Part shown: positions 16,704 through 25,571 of the stretch, piece after piece | Numbering within the stretch: the stretch's first letter is position 1 | Layout of the letters: each line of letters begins with the position of its first letter | Assembly (NCBI GenBank): GCA_030694365.1 | Contig: JAUXYM010000004.1 | Coordinates: 1-64,000, forward strand | Reading direction: 5' to 3' | DNA from: Nevskia sp. | GTDB taxonomy: Bacteria; Pseudomonadota; Gammaproteobacteria; Nevskiales; Nevskiaceae | Length of the DNA: 64,000 bases | The notes under the pieces: model-generated | The model's database searches: none | The model's input: the letters and a program-made list of their open reading frames with translations, nothing else | What the model was told of the DNA's origin: nothing | Translations under genes and position numbers: made by a program

Positions 16704-18460
16704 TGCGAGCGTCCTCGTGAGTAAATGTCCGCAGGAAGCGGTTGCTGCAGGTTCGGCCGCAGTGCTTTTTCCAACTGGTATAGCTTTTCCGCTTGATCAA
16801 CCTCAGCAATGGTCATCTCTGTCACGATTTGATCGAGCAACCTAATCTGCAATACTTCAAACATGTCCGCAGGTGCGAGATTGAGTTGCAATTTTTCAAA
16901 CTGCTTCAGCTTTTTGAATTTCAGAACTAGCGGCTTCCGGCCATCAGCAGCTCTCTTCGAAAATACATATGCGTTGACTCGGTTGACCTGTATTCCCGGC
17001 ATCCCGGCGAACATCTGGGCGAGGCTGGCGTAAGCTTTTGCCGACCCCGCCCTGGCAGACTTGAGGTAATATTTCATCGCAAGCTGAGGATCTGGGTTCC
17101 CAAGCATTCCCATCCCATAGATTCGTCCCAACTTCGAACCGGCTCTTAGCTCGGTTGCCGTGTACTCGAGACACTTCCGGTACAACTCGATAGATTCCAA
17201 CGGCCGGCGCCGTTCTATTCTTGTGCTGCTGAAAAGAAGATCAGCCAGTGCTGACGTTGCGAAGGGCACACCTTTGCTCGCAGCAGGCTTCAACGCTGCC
17301 TCAAGATCGAGCTCCGGGAGGAGGAACGGATACCGGGTCGCTGTGATGGCAGCTTCAGTCGAAAAGTCATGCCCCTGCTTCAACATCCAACGAAGAATTT
17401 TATCTGCCAAGTCGACGACTTGCAGAGCTTGAACTTCAGGCACTGCATCGGCCGGCGCTTTTCCTTCCGACGCCGCTTTTTCCTCAATTACCACTTCACT
17501 TGTGACTGCTCCTGGCGCGACGTCTCCCTCGAAATCATCGTCTTCGAAATCAAGATCTGCTGGATTAGCGTTGGCGGTCTGCTGACCGTCGTCGTCGAGC
17601 TCTTCATTGATCTGGTCGACCATCGCAGTGGCCAAACGACCGGAGATGGCGGCGTATTGAACTGGGGGGGCGTAAAGCCTGGCAGTATCCGCTGGTCGTG
17701 CGGCGACAAACCCTGCTGCAAATGCCGTCAACGCTTCATCAACCAATTTGTCGAGTCGTTCCCGTTCTTTGCGATAGCGATAGAAATGCGCAAGGTCTAC
17801 GAAGCAGCCCGGTTCTTCCTTCACTAGCTTTCTGCAGTTCGACTCAAGCAGAGCGGCATTGTTTCCCGTAGCGATGTTATGCCGGAACCAGCTGAGAGCC
17901 TGAATCTGTAACGACGGAAGAGCTGAACGCATTGCTCGCTGGGCAATTCGGTCGCCGTCGTTGTTTTCATCGAGGTCCGTAAACTGGATATATCGCTGGA
18001 TTCGAACAGAATCTACTTCCTCGTCTCCACGGCTGTCGGCGGCTGAAATCAGTGACTCGATTTCAGGCAACAGATCTCGCCTACCGTAACCGACCAAGAG
18101 TTTCGCCAGCGATAGCCCGACCTCAGGACGCGTCTCGAGCGCTGCGCGATACCAGCGCTCAGCTTCCGCGCGCCCAGCTACCGTGCCCGCGTCGAGGTAG
18201 GTAGCAGCGAGCAGTGTCATCGCTTCCGGATAGCCCCGCTCGGCAAGCGGCTTCAGATCCTTTAGCGCTTGTTCGGAGTTCCCGGATATGCGCGCCTGCC
18301 GCCCGCGCTCAAGGTCAGGCAGGCCTTCGGTTTCACTGATCAGCAGGCCATCACCGCCTTTGGTTAATACCGGAAGACCTGCATTGAATCCCACTGAGGA
18401 ACAACCGAACAACAGTGCAGTTGCTGATGCTGTGGCAACGCTGACGACGAAGCGTTTCAC
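16700..18460 (-). CDS. algK: Alginate scaffold lipoprotein AlgK
   Basis: AlgK is an outer-membrane lipoprotein with Sel1/TPR repeats that helps place AlgE and links the periplasmic complex. I start it at GTG 18460, giving MKRFVVSVATASATALLFGCSS with a clear lipobox (LFGC). That GTG lies 4 nt after the alg44 stop; the longer ORF reads back into alg44. Repeats include LKPLAERGYPEAMTLLAATYLDAG and MKYYLKSARAGSAKAYASLAQMFAG. At 586 residues it is longer than the roughly 475-residue Pseudomonas AlgK. An acidic, low-complexity insert (LDFEDDDFEGDVAPG) explains part of the difference. Confidence 0.88.
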   Translation of the reverse strand: MKRFVVSVATASATALLFGCSSVGFNAGLPVLTKGGDGLLISETEGLPDLERGRQARISGNSEQALKDLKPLAERGYPEAMTLLAATYLDAGTVAGRAEAERWYRAALETRPEVGLSLAKLLVGYGRRDLLPEIESLISAADSRGDEEVDSVRIQRYIQFTDLDENNDGDRIAQRAMRSALPSLQIQALSWFRHNIATGNNAALLESNCRKLVKEEPGCFVDLAHFYRYRKERERLDKLVDEALTAFAAGFVAARPADTARLYAPPVQYAAISGRLATAMVDQINEELDDDGQQTANANPADLDFEDDDFEGDVAPGAVTSEVVIEEKAASEGKAPADAVPEVQALQVVDLADKILRWMLKQGHDFSTEAAITATRYPFLLPELDLEAALKPAASKGVPFATSALADLLFSSTRIERRRPLESIELYRKCLEYTATELRAGSKLGRIYGMGMLGNPDPQLAMKYYLKSARAGSAKAYASLAQMFAGMPGIQVNRVNAYVFSKRAADGRKPLVLKFKKLKQFEKLQLNLAPADMFEVLQIRLLDQIVTEMTIAEVDQAEKLYQLEKALRPNLQQPLPADIYSRGRSQ

Positions 18461-18464
18461 GCAA

Positions 18465-19640
18465 TCACCGGAAGTATTTGTGGAGCGGGTCGACAAAGAT
18501 TTCGACCGGCTGATCGATCCGAGAAGTTTCCAGTGCAATGTCAGGCGTGATCACAACGATGATGTCGGTGATTGCCGCGCTAGTATCCAAACCATTGAGA
18601 TCGTTTAAGCCGTTGCTATCGATTGTCGGCGCTGGCAACACTCGCAGACCAGTCACCTTGCCGGTCATAGTGTCTTCTATACCGTTGACGCGAAGCACCA
18701 CCTCACGGCCGATGGGCAGGCGATTCATCTGATCATAGTGGAAGCGCGCGAGAATGTAGGGCTTGGTATCTTCCGGAATAAGTTCGAGCAACGACTGGTT
18801 GCGCAAGACGTACTGTCCGGGGACCACGAACGACTTCTGCACGACACAATCGCAGGGGCTGGCGATGGAACCGCGGAGCTGTTCGCCGACCAGTTCCGTT
18901 AATTGCTGGGCGGTCAGCTTGAAAGATCCCGAAACACCCTCCACAACCTGAAGGAGTGCGGTTTCGAACTGGCCAACGGCCTGCCCTTTTTTGATGACAC
19001 CGTCTTGCTGAGTTAAAGGAAAAAAGGTGCCGTCGCGAGGCATCGTGATAGTGAACGTAGTCGCAGCAACTTTAGCCGCAGTTGCATGCGTGACGAACAC
19101 CAGATCATACAACTTTATCGACGCGTAGGAAAAGGCGACAGCACCGATGACCAATGCCACCAATGTCCCGATCACGGCCCTTACTTTCCCACCGCCAGTC
19201 AATCCGCTGCCAGCATTGCGCGCCCGGACAAAGTTCTCACGAGACAACGTAGTGAGCATCTCGCCGGTGCTGACCAGTTCACCACCGAGGAAAGAGGTGA
19301 TGACCTGACGTAATGCGGAAACCTCCTTGACGCCCAACTCCTGAAATACGCAACCAAGCCGGTTCGTCTGCTCGTCAATGGTGCGCACGTCAAAAGTGAC
19401 TGGAATCGTGAATCCGACGGAGTCAACGTTCAGCAGCACATGACCTACAAACACCGATCCGACCTTGAAAGTCTCCTTTCCCGGATCAAAGCTGAATCCG
19501 CCGGCGGAGATGTCATGCAATTGGAACTGCTTCTTCTCCCCGTCAGAGGTGAATTGAATCGTAGATGGCAACTTTACTCTGACGAACTGACGTTGCGCTT
19601 CGGACTCGTGGACTATCCGGGGGGGGCTGGTTTGAGCCAT
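18465..19640 (-). CDS. alg44: Alginate copolymerase Alg44, c-di-GMP receptor
   Basis: Alg44 is an inner-membrane protein that activates Alg8 when its cytoplasmic PilZ domain binds cyclic di-GMP. The N-terminal PilZ domain shows both binding motifs: QRQFVR (RxxxR type) near residue 16 and DISAGG (D/N-x-S-x-x-G) near residue 44. One membrane segment (VIGTLVALVIGAVAFSYASIKLY) follows. The periplasmic part is of the HlyD/membrane-fusion type (ASPCDCVVQKSFVVPGQYV, VVLRVNGIEDTMTGKVTGLRV). The length of 391 residues is normal. It lies 37 nt after alg8. Confidence 0.94.
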   Translation of the reverse strand: MAQTSPPRIVHESEAQRQFVRVKLPSTIQFTSDGEKKQFQLHDISAGGFSFDPGKETFKVGSVFVGHVLLNVDSVGFTIPVTFDVRTIDEQTNRLGCVFQELGVKEVSALRQVITSFLGGELVSTGEMLTTLSRENFVRARNAGSGLTGGGKVRAVIGTLVALVIGAVAFSYASIKLYDLVFVTHATAAKVAATTFTITMPRDGTFFPLTQQDGVIKKGQAVGQFETALLQVVEGVSGSFKLTAQQLTELVGEQLRGSIASPCDCVVQKSFVVPGQYVLRNQSLLELIPEDTKPYILARFHYDQMNRLPIGREVVLRVNGIEDTMTGKVTGLRVLPAPTIDSNGLNDLNGLDTSAAITDIIVVITPDIALETSRIDQPVEIFVDPLHKYFR

Positions 19641-19677
19641 GCAAGTATTTCCGAGAAGAGAGGAGGAGTACGGACGA

Positions 19678-21216
19678 TCAACCGAACGGCGATTTGAAAG
19701 TAACGATGGTCAGCACAATCGCCGCAAATATGCTGCACGCAGAAAACAGCATTGCACGCGATGACATAGCGTTGAAGCGCGCATGGAATGGATCTAGATG
19801 CTTTTTCAATGTGGTTTTCTGGCGAGTCCACGACTGACGATCCGGGAAGAAGAAAACCACAATTTTAATTATTGAACCCAGAATCTGGTTGTAGTACATC
19901 AACGGCGGATACCAGGGCCCGACCCTGTGCCCCGCCACCATTAGCATCACGCACATCAAGCACCGCGTGATTGAGATCCAGACCAAAAACAAGATCAGAT
20001 AGTTGAAGTCAAACCGAATGCTCGCCAGAAGCGCCGCCAGCAAGCCTAGCAAGCCGGTCCACATCTGAACACGTTGATCCTGTAGCACGTAATAGGTGAA
20101 CCAGCCGAGCCGCGACGGCCCTAGCTGCCGAGCACGTCCATTTTGTCTCAGGGAATTTCCATACCACCTGAACATTAGTGTGCGGCTGCTTTTGAACAAA
20201 CTCGGATCGGGCGGATGCTCAATCGTTTCAATGGCTGTGTCAGGGATGTAGAACGTTCTCCATCCGTGGCGCACTACGCTGTACCACGACGACTTATCGT
20301 CGCCGGTCAAGAACTTCACGCGACCCAGACGCCAATGCAACGTTGAGTCGTTCTCAACGTCAGTGATGAAAGACTGCTGAGTGACGATATGCGCACGAAA
20401 TACAGACATACGCCCTGTCAAGGTCAACACGCGGCGACTGAGTGCCATTGAGCACATATTCAGATGCCGTTCGGCAAATCTCAGCTTGTGCCATTCACTC
20501 ATCAACGGCGAACCGAGTACGGTGCAGTATTCGTTCGTCGTCAACGCCCCGACGTCGGGAAGGAGATGGAACATCTGTGCGCTTTTGCGCATCATGCCCG
20601 GCATCAACAACGAGTCACCGTCAATCACGGCGACCAGCGCACGTTCGTCCGGGCAATCCCGTGCGATGGCGCGGAAGCCGTGCGCAAGTCCGTCACGCTT
20701 GCCCGTCCCTGGAATCCGAACAATTCGCAGTGTGACGCGCTCGGGTGGGTTGTAGGTCTCCCACAGGGCTCTCATCAACAGCTCATCGCCGTACTCGACA
20801 ATGGACGCGACAACTGTGCTGCGGTAGCCGCATTCGATCGCCTGCTCAATGATCGCGCGATACACACGAGCGGTGGTTTCGACGTCGATCCTGAAGCTCG
20901 TGACCATGTAGTAGGCATGAGAGGGATCAGCCGCTGCACCAGCTTTTTCAGCCCGCTCACGCAGCATCGGATAAGAGACGTTGAGAAACCACATTGCGCG
21001 GATGAAATGAATACCGCGCAAAGCGTACCGCCAAAGACCGACCACGCCCACGGCAATCAGGAAATGCGACTGGGTCGGGTCGAACGTGAACGTCGGAAGC
21101 AGGAGGGCGAGCCCGCCGATTGCGCTCAGTAAAATCAGCCACCCGCTCAGATCTCGCCAAAACCCCAGCCACGAAGATTGGATCTCCGACCTAACCGCTT
21201 GACTGTGCTGACTCAT
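19678..21216 (-). CDS. alg8: Alginate polymerase glycosyltransferase Alg8
   Basis: Alg8 is the GT2 inner-membrane polymerase that builds polymannuronate from GDP-mannuronate. The 512-residue protein has N-terminal membrane spans ([19 protein letters not shown], and the [14 protein letters not shown] region). A cytoplasmic GT2 domain follows with the DxD-like [11 protein letters not shown], the acceptor-type [14 protein letters not shown] and TGDDKSS. Several C-terminal spans end the protein. It needs Alg44 and c-di-GMP. The gene starts 34 nt after algD ends. Confidence 0.94.
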   Translation of the reverse strand: MSQHSQAVRSEIQSSWLGFWRDLSGWLILLSAIGGLALLLPTFTFDPTQSHFLIAVGVVGLWRYALRGIHFIRAMWFLNVSYPMLRERAEKAGAAADPSHAYYMVTSFRIDVETTARVYRAIIEQAIECGYRSTVVASIVEYGDELLMRALWETYNPPERVTLRIVRIPGTGKRDGLAHGFRAIARDCPDERALVAVIDGDSLLMPGMMRKSAQMFHLLPDVGALTTNEYCTVLGSPLMSEWHKLRFAERHLNMCSMALSRRVLTLTGRMSVFRAHIVTQQSFITDVENDSTLHWRLGRVKFLTGDDKSSWYSVVRHGWRTFYIPDTAIETIEHPPDPSLFKSSRTLMFRWYGNSLRQNGRARQLGPSRLGWFTYYVLQDQRVQMWTGLLGLLAALLASIRFDFNYLILFLVWISITRCLMCVMLMVAGHRVGPWYPPLMYYNQILGSIIKIVVFFFPDRQSWTRQKTTLKKHLDPFHARFNAMSSRAMLFSACSIFAAIVLTIVTFKSPFG

Positions 21217-21250
21217 TGAGCGCCCCGACTAAAGACTAGCGAACTGAAAG

Positions 21251-22564
21251 CTACCAGCAGATACCCTGCGCATCTTCTGTCGACGTGGCGCTCATGAATC
21301 CGACGAGGTCAACGAGCTTGACGCCCGGCTTGAGCTTGGCGATGACTTCAGCGAACTCGGAATCCTTGTTGCCCAGTACGATCACATCGGAACTGCCGAC
21401 GACTTCGTCGATCGTCGAATGCAGCAGCTTCGAGACGTGCGGGATTTTCGAGTCGATGTAGTCCTTGTTGGTACCCATGACTCGGGCATGGTCGACGTTA
21501 CGGTCGAAAATCTTCAAGGAGTAGCCCTTGCCGATCAGCAGTTCAGCCAGATCGACCAGCGGACTTTCGCGCAGATCGTCGGTGCCGGATTTGAAGGCCA
21601 GGCCGAGCAGGCCGATGTTCTTCTTGCCGAACGAAGCAATCAGGCTGAACGCACGGTCAACCTGGGCGACGTTGCTGCGCATGATCGCTGCGAGCATCGG
21701 GTTGTCCGACTCCATCTGCGACGACCGGTAGTTCAAAGCGCGCAGATCCTTCGGCAGGCAGGAGCCGCCAAACGCGAAGCCCGGCTTCATGTAATAGGAC
21801 GACAGGTTGAGCTTGTCGTCTTCGCAGATCAGCTTCATCACTTCGCGACCGTCGACGCCGCAAGCCTTGGCAATGTTGCCGATCTCGTTGGCAAACGTGA
21901 CCTTGGTGGCATGCCAGACGTTGCAGGTGTACTTGACCATTTCGGCCACTTCGATCGGGCGGCGGAACACGGCCGCCGGCAGCACCGAGTAGATCGAGGC
22001 CAGACCTTCACCCGAGGCCGCGTCCAACTCGCCGATGACCGTCATCGGCGGCTCCCGGTAATCGTCAATTGCGGTGCTCTCGCGCAGGAATTCCGGATTG
22101 ACGGCAACGCCGAAATCAGTACCAGCCTTCTTGCCGGACGACTGTTCGAGCGCCGGAATCACCACATTCTTGACCGTACCCGGCAGCACCGTGCTGCGCA
22201 CGACGACGGTATGGCGCGCCGTCTTGTTCTTCAGGATCGCGCCGATCTCGCGGCACACCTGATCGACATAGCGCAGGTCGAGATCACCGTTGCGCTTGCT
22301 CGGCGTGCCGACGCAGATCATCGTCAGTTCCGAACCGAGAACGGCTTCTTCGGTATCGATGGTCGCCCGCAGCTTGCCGGAAGCAACGCCCTTGGCGAGC
22401 AATTCGCCGAGACCTGGCTCGACGATCGGCGACTGTCCTGAATTGATCAGCTTGACTTTCAGCGCGGAAACGTCAACGCCGATCACCTCATGGCCGTAAT
22501 CGGCAAGGCAAGCCGCACAGACAGCGCCCACGTAACCCATTCCGAAAATACTGATTTGCACCAT
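21251..22564 (-). CDS. algD: GDP-mannose 6-dehydrogenase AlgD
   Basis: AlgD commits GDP-mannose to alginate by NAD-dependent two-step oxidation to GDP-mannuronate. ATG 22564 (MVQISIFGMGYVGAVCAACLA) is chosen because the Rossmann GxGxxG follows immediately and AGGGAG lies upstream; this gives 437 residues, close to the Pseudomonas length. The catalytic Cys is in GFAFGGSCLPKDLRAL. AVNPEFLRESTAIDD and GLAFKSGTDDLRESP are also conserved. It is the first gene of the operon, with 468 bp of non-coding DNA upstream. Its GC content is closer to the flanks than that of the distal alg genes. Confidence 0.96.
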   Translation of the reverse strand: MVQISIFGMGYVGAVCAACLADYGHEVIGVDVSALKVKLINSGQSPIVEPGLGELLAKGVASGKLRATIDTEEAVLGSELTMICVGTPSKRNGDLDLRYVDQVCREIGAILKNKTARHTVVVRSTVLPGTVKNVVIPALEQSSGKKAGTDFGVAVNPEFLRESTAIDDYREPPMTVIGELDAASGEGLASIYSVLPAAVFRRPIEVAEMVKYTCNVWHATKVTFANEIGNIAKACGVDGREVMKLICEDDKLNLSSYYMKPGFAFGGSCLPKDLRALNYRSSQMESDNPMLAAIMRSNVAQVDRAFSLIASFGKKNIGLLGLAFKSGTDDLRESPLVDLAELLIGKGYSLKIFDRNVDHARVMGTNKDYIDSKIPHVSKLLHSTIDEVVGSSDVIVLGNKDSEFAEVIAKLKPGVKLVDLVGFMSATSTEDAQGICW

Positions 22565-23032
22565 TTGCTCCCTGAATTCTGGTCGCGTGCTGAGCAGCAA
22601 GAGCACGCGGCATGTGATCGAAGTAGAACGATTTTTTGATTCCGAGCCTGGCGTGACGCGTCCAATGCATAGCGCCTGAACTTATCAATAGCGGCCTGCA
22701 TATTTCGCGCCATCAGCGCATCTCATGCTCGCAACCCTTTGGTCAAACAGCGTAATTTACGCCGTCTGCGGGAGATGAAGCGGCCCCCGCTCGCCAAGTG
22801 ACTGCCGACATCGTTAACGCTGCAGCGCAACAAGTATACGGTGTCGACCTCGCCCGTCACAGGAACAAAAGTGCACTATGGGGAGGCAATCTCGACCCCC
22901 GTCACAAAATTGCAGCGTCGACAAGTTTTCTGCCTCCGGACCTCCGTCTGCAAGGGTCCGGCCCATTCAGCAATTCGACAGTTTCGGTTTCGGCACCGTC
23001 AAAGTACCGGCCTCGTGCGTCAGCTTGTTGAC
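22565..23032 (-). promoter_or_regulatory. Regulatory region upstream of algD
   Basis: No gene is supported in these 468 bases. Two weak promoter candidates face algD. One is AAACTT-N16-TGTGA (22902-22928), which differs by two bases from the GAACTT-N16-TCTGA pattern of AlgU/RpoE-type promoters. The other is a TATACT -10 (22833-22838) without a good -35. Two related GTGACGGG...GTCGA boxes lie at 22891-22905 and 22843-22860 and could be an operator pair. Either start would give a leader of about 260-330 nt, similar in scale to the long algD leader of Pseudomonas. This is suggestive only. Confidence 0.3.
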
Positions 23033-24103
23033 TCACTCGCGGGACGGTAAAGCCGTAGCTACCGGCAGCGCACCATCGTCAGCTACGCGCTCATCCGCCG
23101 CCCCGCTCTCGCCGGCGAACAGGGTCGCCAGCATGGCCGCCTCGATACCGCGTTCGCGAAGATGGGCGATCAGCGCATCGCCGTGACCATGGGTGACCAG
23201 CACGCGCTTCGCGCCAGTGTCGTCGATGGTGCGCAACAGCGAGTCCCAGTCGGCGTGGTCGCTCATCACGAAGCCGCGATCGTAAGCCAGCCGACGCTTG
23301 CCGCCGCGCACTCTCATCCAGCCGCTGGCGAAGCCGGTGGAACAGGGGTGCAGACGCTTCATCCAAGGCGTGCCGCTGGCACCCGGCGGTGCCAGCACCA
23401 GCTTGCCGGCGAACGAGGTGCCTTTCGGCTGATTGCCGACGGCATCGGTCGGCAGCATCTGAATGCCGGCTTGCCGATAAGCCTTGATCAGGCCGGGCAT
23501 CGCGCCGTGTACATAGACGGTTTCGTCAGTGAACCTCGTCAATTCGGCAAGTACCCGCTGCGCCTTGCCCAGCGAGTAGCAGAACAGCACGGCGGTCTGG
23601 CCGTCCTGCTTGCAGGCCTGCCACCAGGCGAAGATTTCGGCAGCAACCTCGGCGTTGTCGGTCCAGCGGTAGATCGGCAGCGCGAACGTCGCTTCGGTGA
23701 TCCAGGTATCACAGCGGAAAGGCTCGAACGGATCGCAGCTCAAGTCGGCGTCGCGCTTGAAATCGCCGGACAAGCCCCAGACGCGGCCATCGTCGTGCTC
23801 GATGCGGACCTGCGCAGAGCCGAGCACGTGACCGGCCGAGTGCAGCGAGATCGTCACCGCGTTGAAGCGCAGCTTCTGGCCGTAATCGAGCGGGGTGATC
23901 GGCGATTGCTTGCCCAGCCGTTCGCGGAGCAAGCCCAAACCGCGGCTTGCCGCCCAGTAATGCTGGCTGCCGGTACGCGCATGGTCGCCGTGGGCATGAG
24001 TGATGACGGCACGCGGCACGCCGCGCCAGGGATCGATATGGAAATCGCCTTGCGGGCAGTACAGACCCTCCGGCCGCACGATGACGAGGTCGTCCGCGCT
24101 CAT
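23033..24103 (-). CDS. Ligase-associated DNA exonuclease (MBL/beta-CASP fold)
   Basis: This 356-residue metallo-beta-lactamase-fold nuclease resembles the family found beside ATP-dependent DNA ligases. The metal-binding motif is ITHAHGDHA, with later His/Asp blocks LHSAGHVLGSAQVRIE, WGLSGDFKRD, VMSDHADWDSL and LVTHGHGD. The start at ATG 24103 (MSADDLVIVRPEGLY) matches the family. Its ATGA overlaps the stop of a 43-codon mini-ORF upstream (24100-24231), so translation may be coupled. No ligase or helicase partner gene is in this window. The next gene upstream is waaA. Confidence 0.88.
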   Translation of the reverse strand: MSADDLVIVRPEGLYCPQGDFHIDPWRGVPRAVITHAHGDHARTGSQHYWAASRGLGLLRERLGKQSPITPLDYGQKLRFNAVTISLHSAGHVLGSAQVRIEHDDGRVWGLSGDFKRDADLSCDPFEPFRCDTWITEATFALPIYRWTDNAEVAAEIFAWWQACKQDGQTAVLFCYSLGKAQRVLAELTRFTDETVYVHGAMPGLIKAYRQAGIQMLPTDAVGNQPKGTSFAGKLVLAPPGASGTPWMKRLHPCSTGFASGWMRVRGGKRRLAYDRGFVMSDHADWDSLLRTIDDTGAKRVLVTHGHGDALIAHLRERGIEAAMLATLFAGESGAADERVADDGALPVATALPSRE

Positions 24104-24225
24104 CGAGCCATCCTTGGCGCTGCGCCCTGCCAGGCCATCCATGGCCTGGCGCGCTCGGGCAGCGAGCAATGCTCGCTGAAAGCCCCCTCGCGCCCCTCCG
24201 GCTGCACGATGACGAGGTCGTCCGC
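24066..24225. repeat. Duplicated exonuclease 5' end flanking a palindromic insert
   Basis: A 32-nt block encoding ADDLVIVxPEG occurs twice, at 24066-24097 (inside the gene) and 24194-24225 (upstream), with one mismatch. Between the copies lie three palindromes: GGCGC-T-GCGCC (24116-24126), GCCAGGCCAT-CC-ATGGCCTGGC (24129-24150, perfect) and AGCGAGCA-A-TGCTCGCT (24161-24177). This looks like insertion of a small palindromic element into the start of the gene, with duplication of the 5' coding end. Confidence 0.7.
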
Positions 24226-24231
24226 TTTCAC
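24100..24231 (-). CDS. Coupled mini-ORF, remnant of the original exonuclease start
   Basis: A GTG at 24231 overlaps the waaA stop (GTGA) and opens a 43-codon frame beginning VKADDLVIVQPEG. That is the exonuclease N-terminus. It then reads through the palindromic insert and stops at a TGA that overlaps the exonuclease ATG (ATGA). I infer that this GTG was the ancestral exonuclease start. The peptide may have no function of its own beyond carrying ribosomes from waaA to the displaced gene. Confidence 0.4.
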   Translation of the reverse strand: MKADDLVIVQPEGREGAFSEHCSLPERARPWMAWQGAAPRMAR

Positions 24232-25556
24232 GTCAGCGCCGGGGTCTGTGCTTCGATGATCGCCATCAACCGCTTCAGCGCACCGCGATTGCCGGCGACC
24301 GCTGCTTCGCCATGAGCGCCCATCACTTGGCGACGTTCAGGACTGGCGAGCAGCACCGCCAGTTCTTCGGCAAGACGGGCGGCGTCCTCGATCTCGATCG
24401 CCGCATCCCGCTCCAGCAGCAGGGCGCGGGCCGCCTCGAAGTTGTGCATCTGCGGACCGAACAGCACCGGCAGGCCGAGTGCCGCAGGCTCCAGCACGTT
24501 GTGGCCGCCAATCGCCACCAGGCTGCCGCCGACGAAGGCGGCGTCAGCCATTGCCAGATACAGGAACATCTCGCCCATGCTGTCGCCGAGAAAGACCTGC
24601 ACCTCCTCCAGCGCTGGCGGATGACCCGAACGATCGAGCGCCGCCAGCCGCGTGCGGCGTTCGGCTGCAAAGCCGGCGTCCTCGATCAGCAACCACACGG
24701 CATCGAAGCGCTGCGGATGGCGCGGTACCAGCACCAGCAGTGCTTCCGGCTGCAGTTCGACCAAGGCGGCATGGGCCGCGAGCGCAGCGGCTTCCTCGCC
24801 ATCGTGCGTCGAAGCCGCGACCCAGACCGGGCGCTCACCGAAACGCGCACGCAGCGCCACCCCTTCGGCGATCCGGACATCGGGCAATGCGAGATCGAAC
24901 TTCAGGTTGCCGATCACCCGAACCCGTTCGCGCGGCGCGCCGAGCGTGCGGAAGCGGGCAGCATCCGATTTCGACTGGGCAGCGACGCAATCGACATCGC
25001 GCAAGGTGGCCCGCGCGAAACCGTGCACCCGGCCGTAGCCACGGAAGCTGCGCGGCGACAGGCGCGCGTTGGCGATAGTCAGCGGAATGCCGCGAACCCG
25101 GCAGGCGCGAAACAGATTCGGCCACAACTCGGTTTCCATCACCACCAGCTTGGCTGGCCGCACCCGGTTCAGGAACCGGGCGACCGCGTCCGGCAGATCG
25201 TAGGGCGCATAGCAATGATGGACACGGTCACCAAATGCGGCGATCACCCGCGCCGAGCCGGTCGGCGTGGTCGAGGTCACCCAGATGCGCCGTTCACCAT
25301 GGCTGGCGATCAAGGCTTCGATCAGCGGCTGCGCCGCCAGGGCCTCGCCGACCGAAACCGCGTGTACCCAGACGGCGATGTCCTCGGCCGGCCGCGGCAC
25401 CCGCCCGAAGCGTTCACCGAGGCGGCTGCGATATTCGGGCAGCTCGCGGCTTTTCCACAGCAGGCGCAGCAGCACCCATGGTGTCGCCAGATAGAGCAGG
25501 AGGGTGTAGAGCAGTCGCACGGGCCGAAGGATGCGGGGCGATCGACGGGCACGCAA
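24228..25556 (-). CDS. waaA: 3-deoxy-D-manno-octulosonic acid transferase
   Basis: WaaA (KdtA) adds Kdo from CMP-Kdo to lipid A precursor at the inner membrane. This GT30 protein has 442 residues and an N-terminal membrane anchor (RLLYTLLLYLATPWVLLRLLW). Conserved blocks are present: VWVHAVSVGEALAAQPLIEAL, WVTSTTPTGSARV, METELWPNLFRACRVRGIPLTIANARLS, AASTHDGEEAAALAAH and GGHNVLEPAALGLPVLFGPQMHNFEAA. Length is typical. It diverges from the lpxL-type gene, with 15 bp between the two starts. Confidence 0.95.
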   Translation of the reverse strand: MRARRSPRILRPVRLLYTLLLYLATPWVLLRLLWKSRELPEYRSRLGERFGRVPRPAEDIAVWVHAVSVGEALAAQPLIEALIASHGERRIWVTSTTPTGSARVIAAFGDRVHHCYAPYDLPDAVARFLNRVRPAKLVVMETELWPNLFRACRVRGIPLTIANARLSPRSFRGYGRVHGFARATLRDVDCVAAQSKSDAARFRTLGAPRERVRVIGNLKFDLALPDVRIAEGVALRARFGERPVWVAASTHDGEEAAALAAHAALVELQPEALLVLVPRHPQRFDAVWLLIEDAGFAAERRTRLAALDRSGHPPALEEVQVFLGDSMGEMFLYLAMADAAFVGGSLVAIGGHNVLEPAALGLPVLFGPQMHNFEAARALLLERDAAIEIEDAARLAEELAVLLASPERRQVMGAHGEAAVAGNRGALKRLMAIIEAQTPALT

Positions 25557-25571
25557 CGCTAGACTTGCAGG

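Noticed and set aside
22483-22713. 76-residue minus-strand ORF overlapping the algD start
   Set aside because: It reads out of frame across the algD ribosome site and start, and has no homology that I can see; treated as leader DNA.
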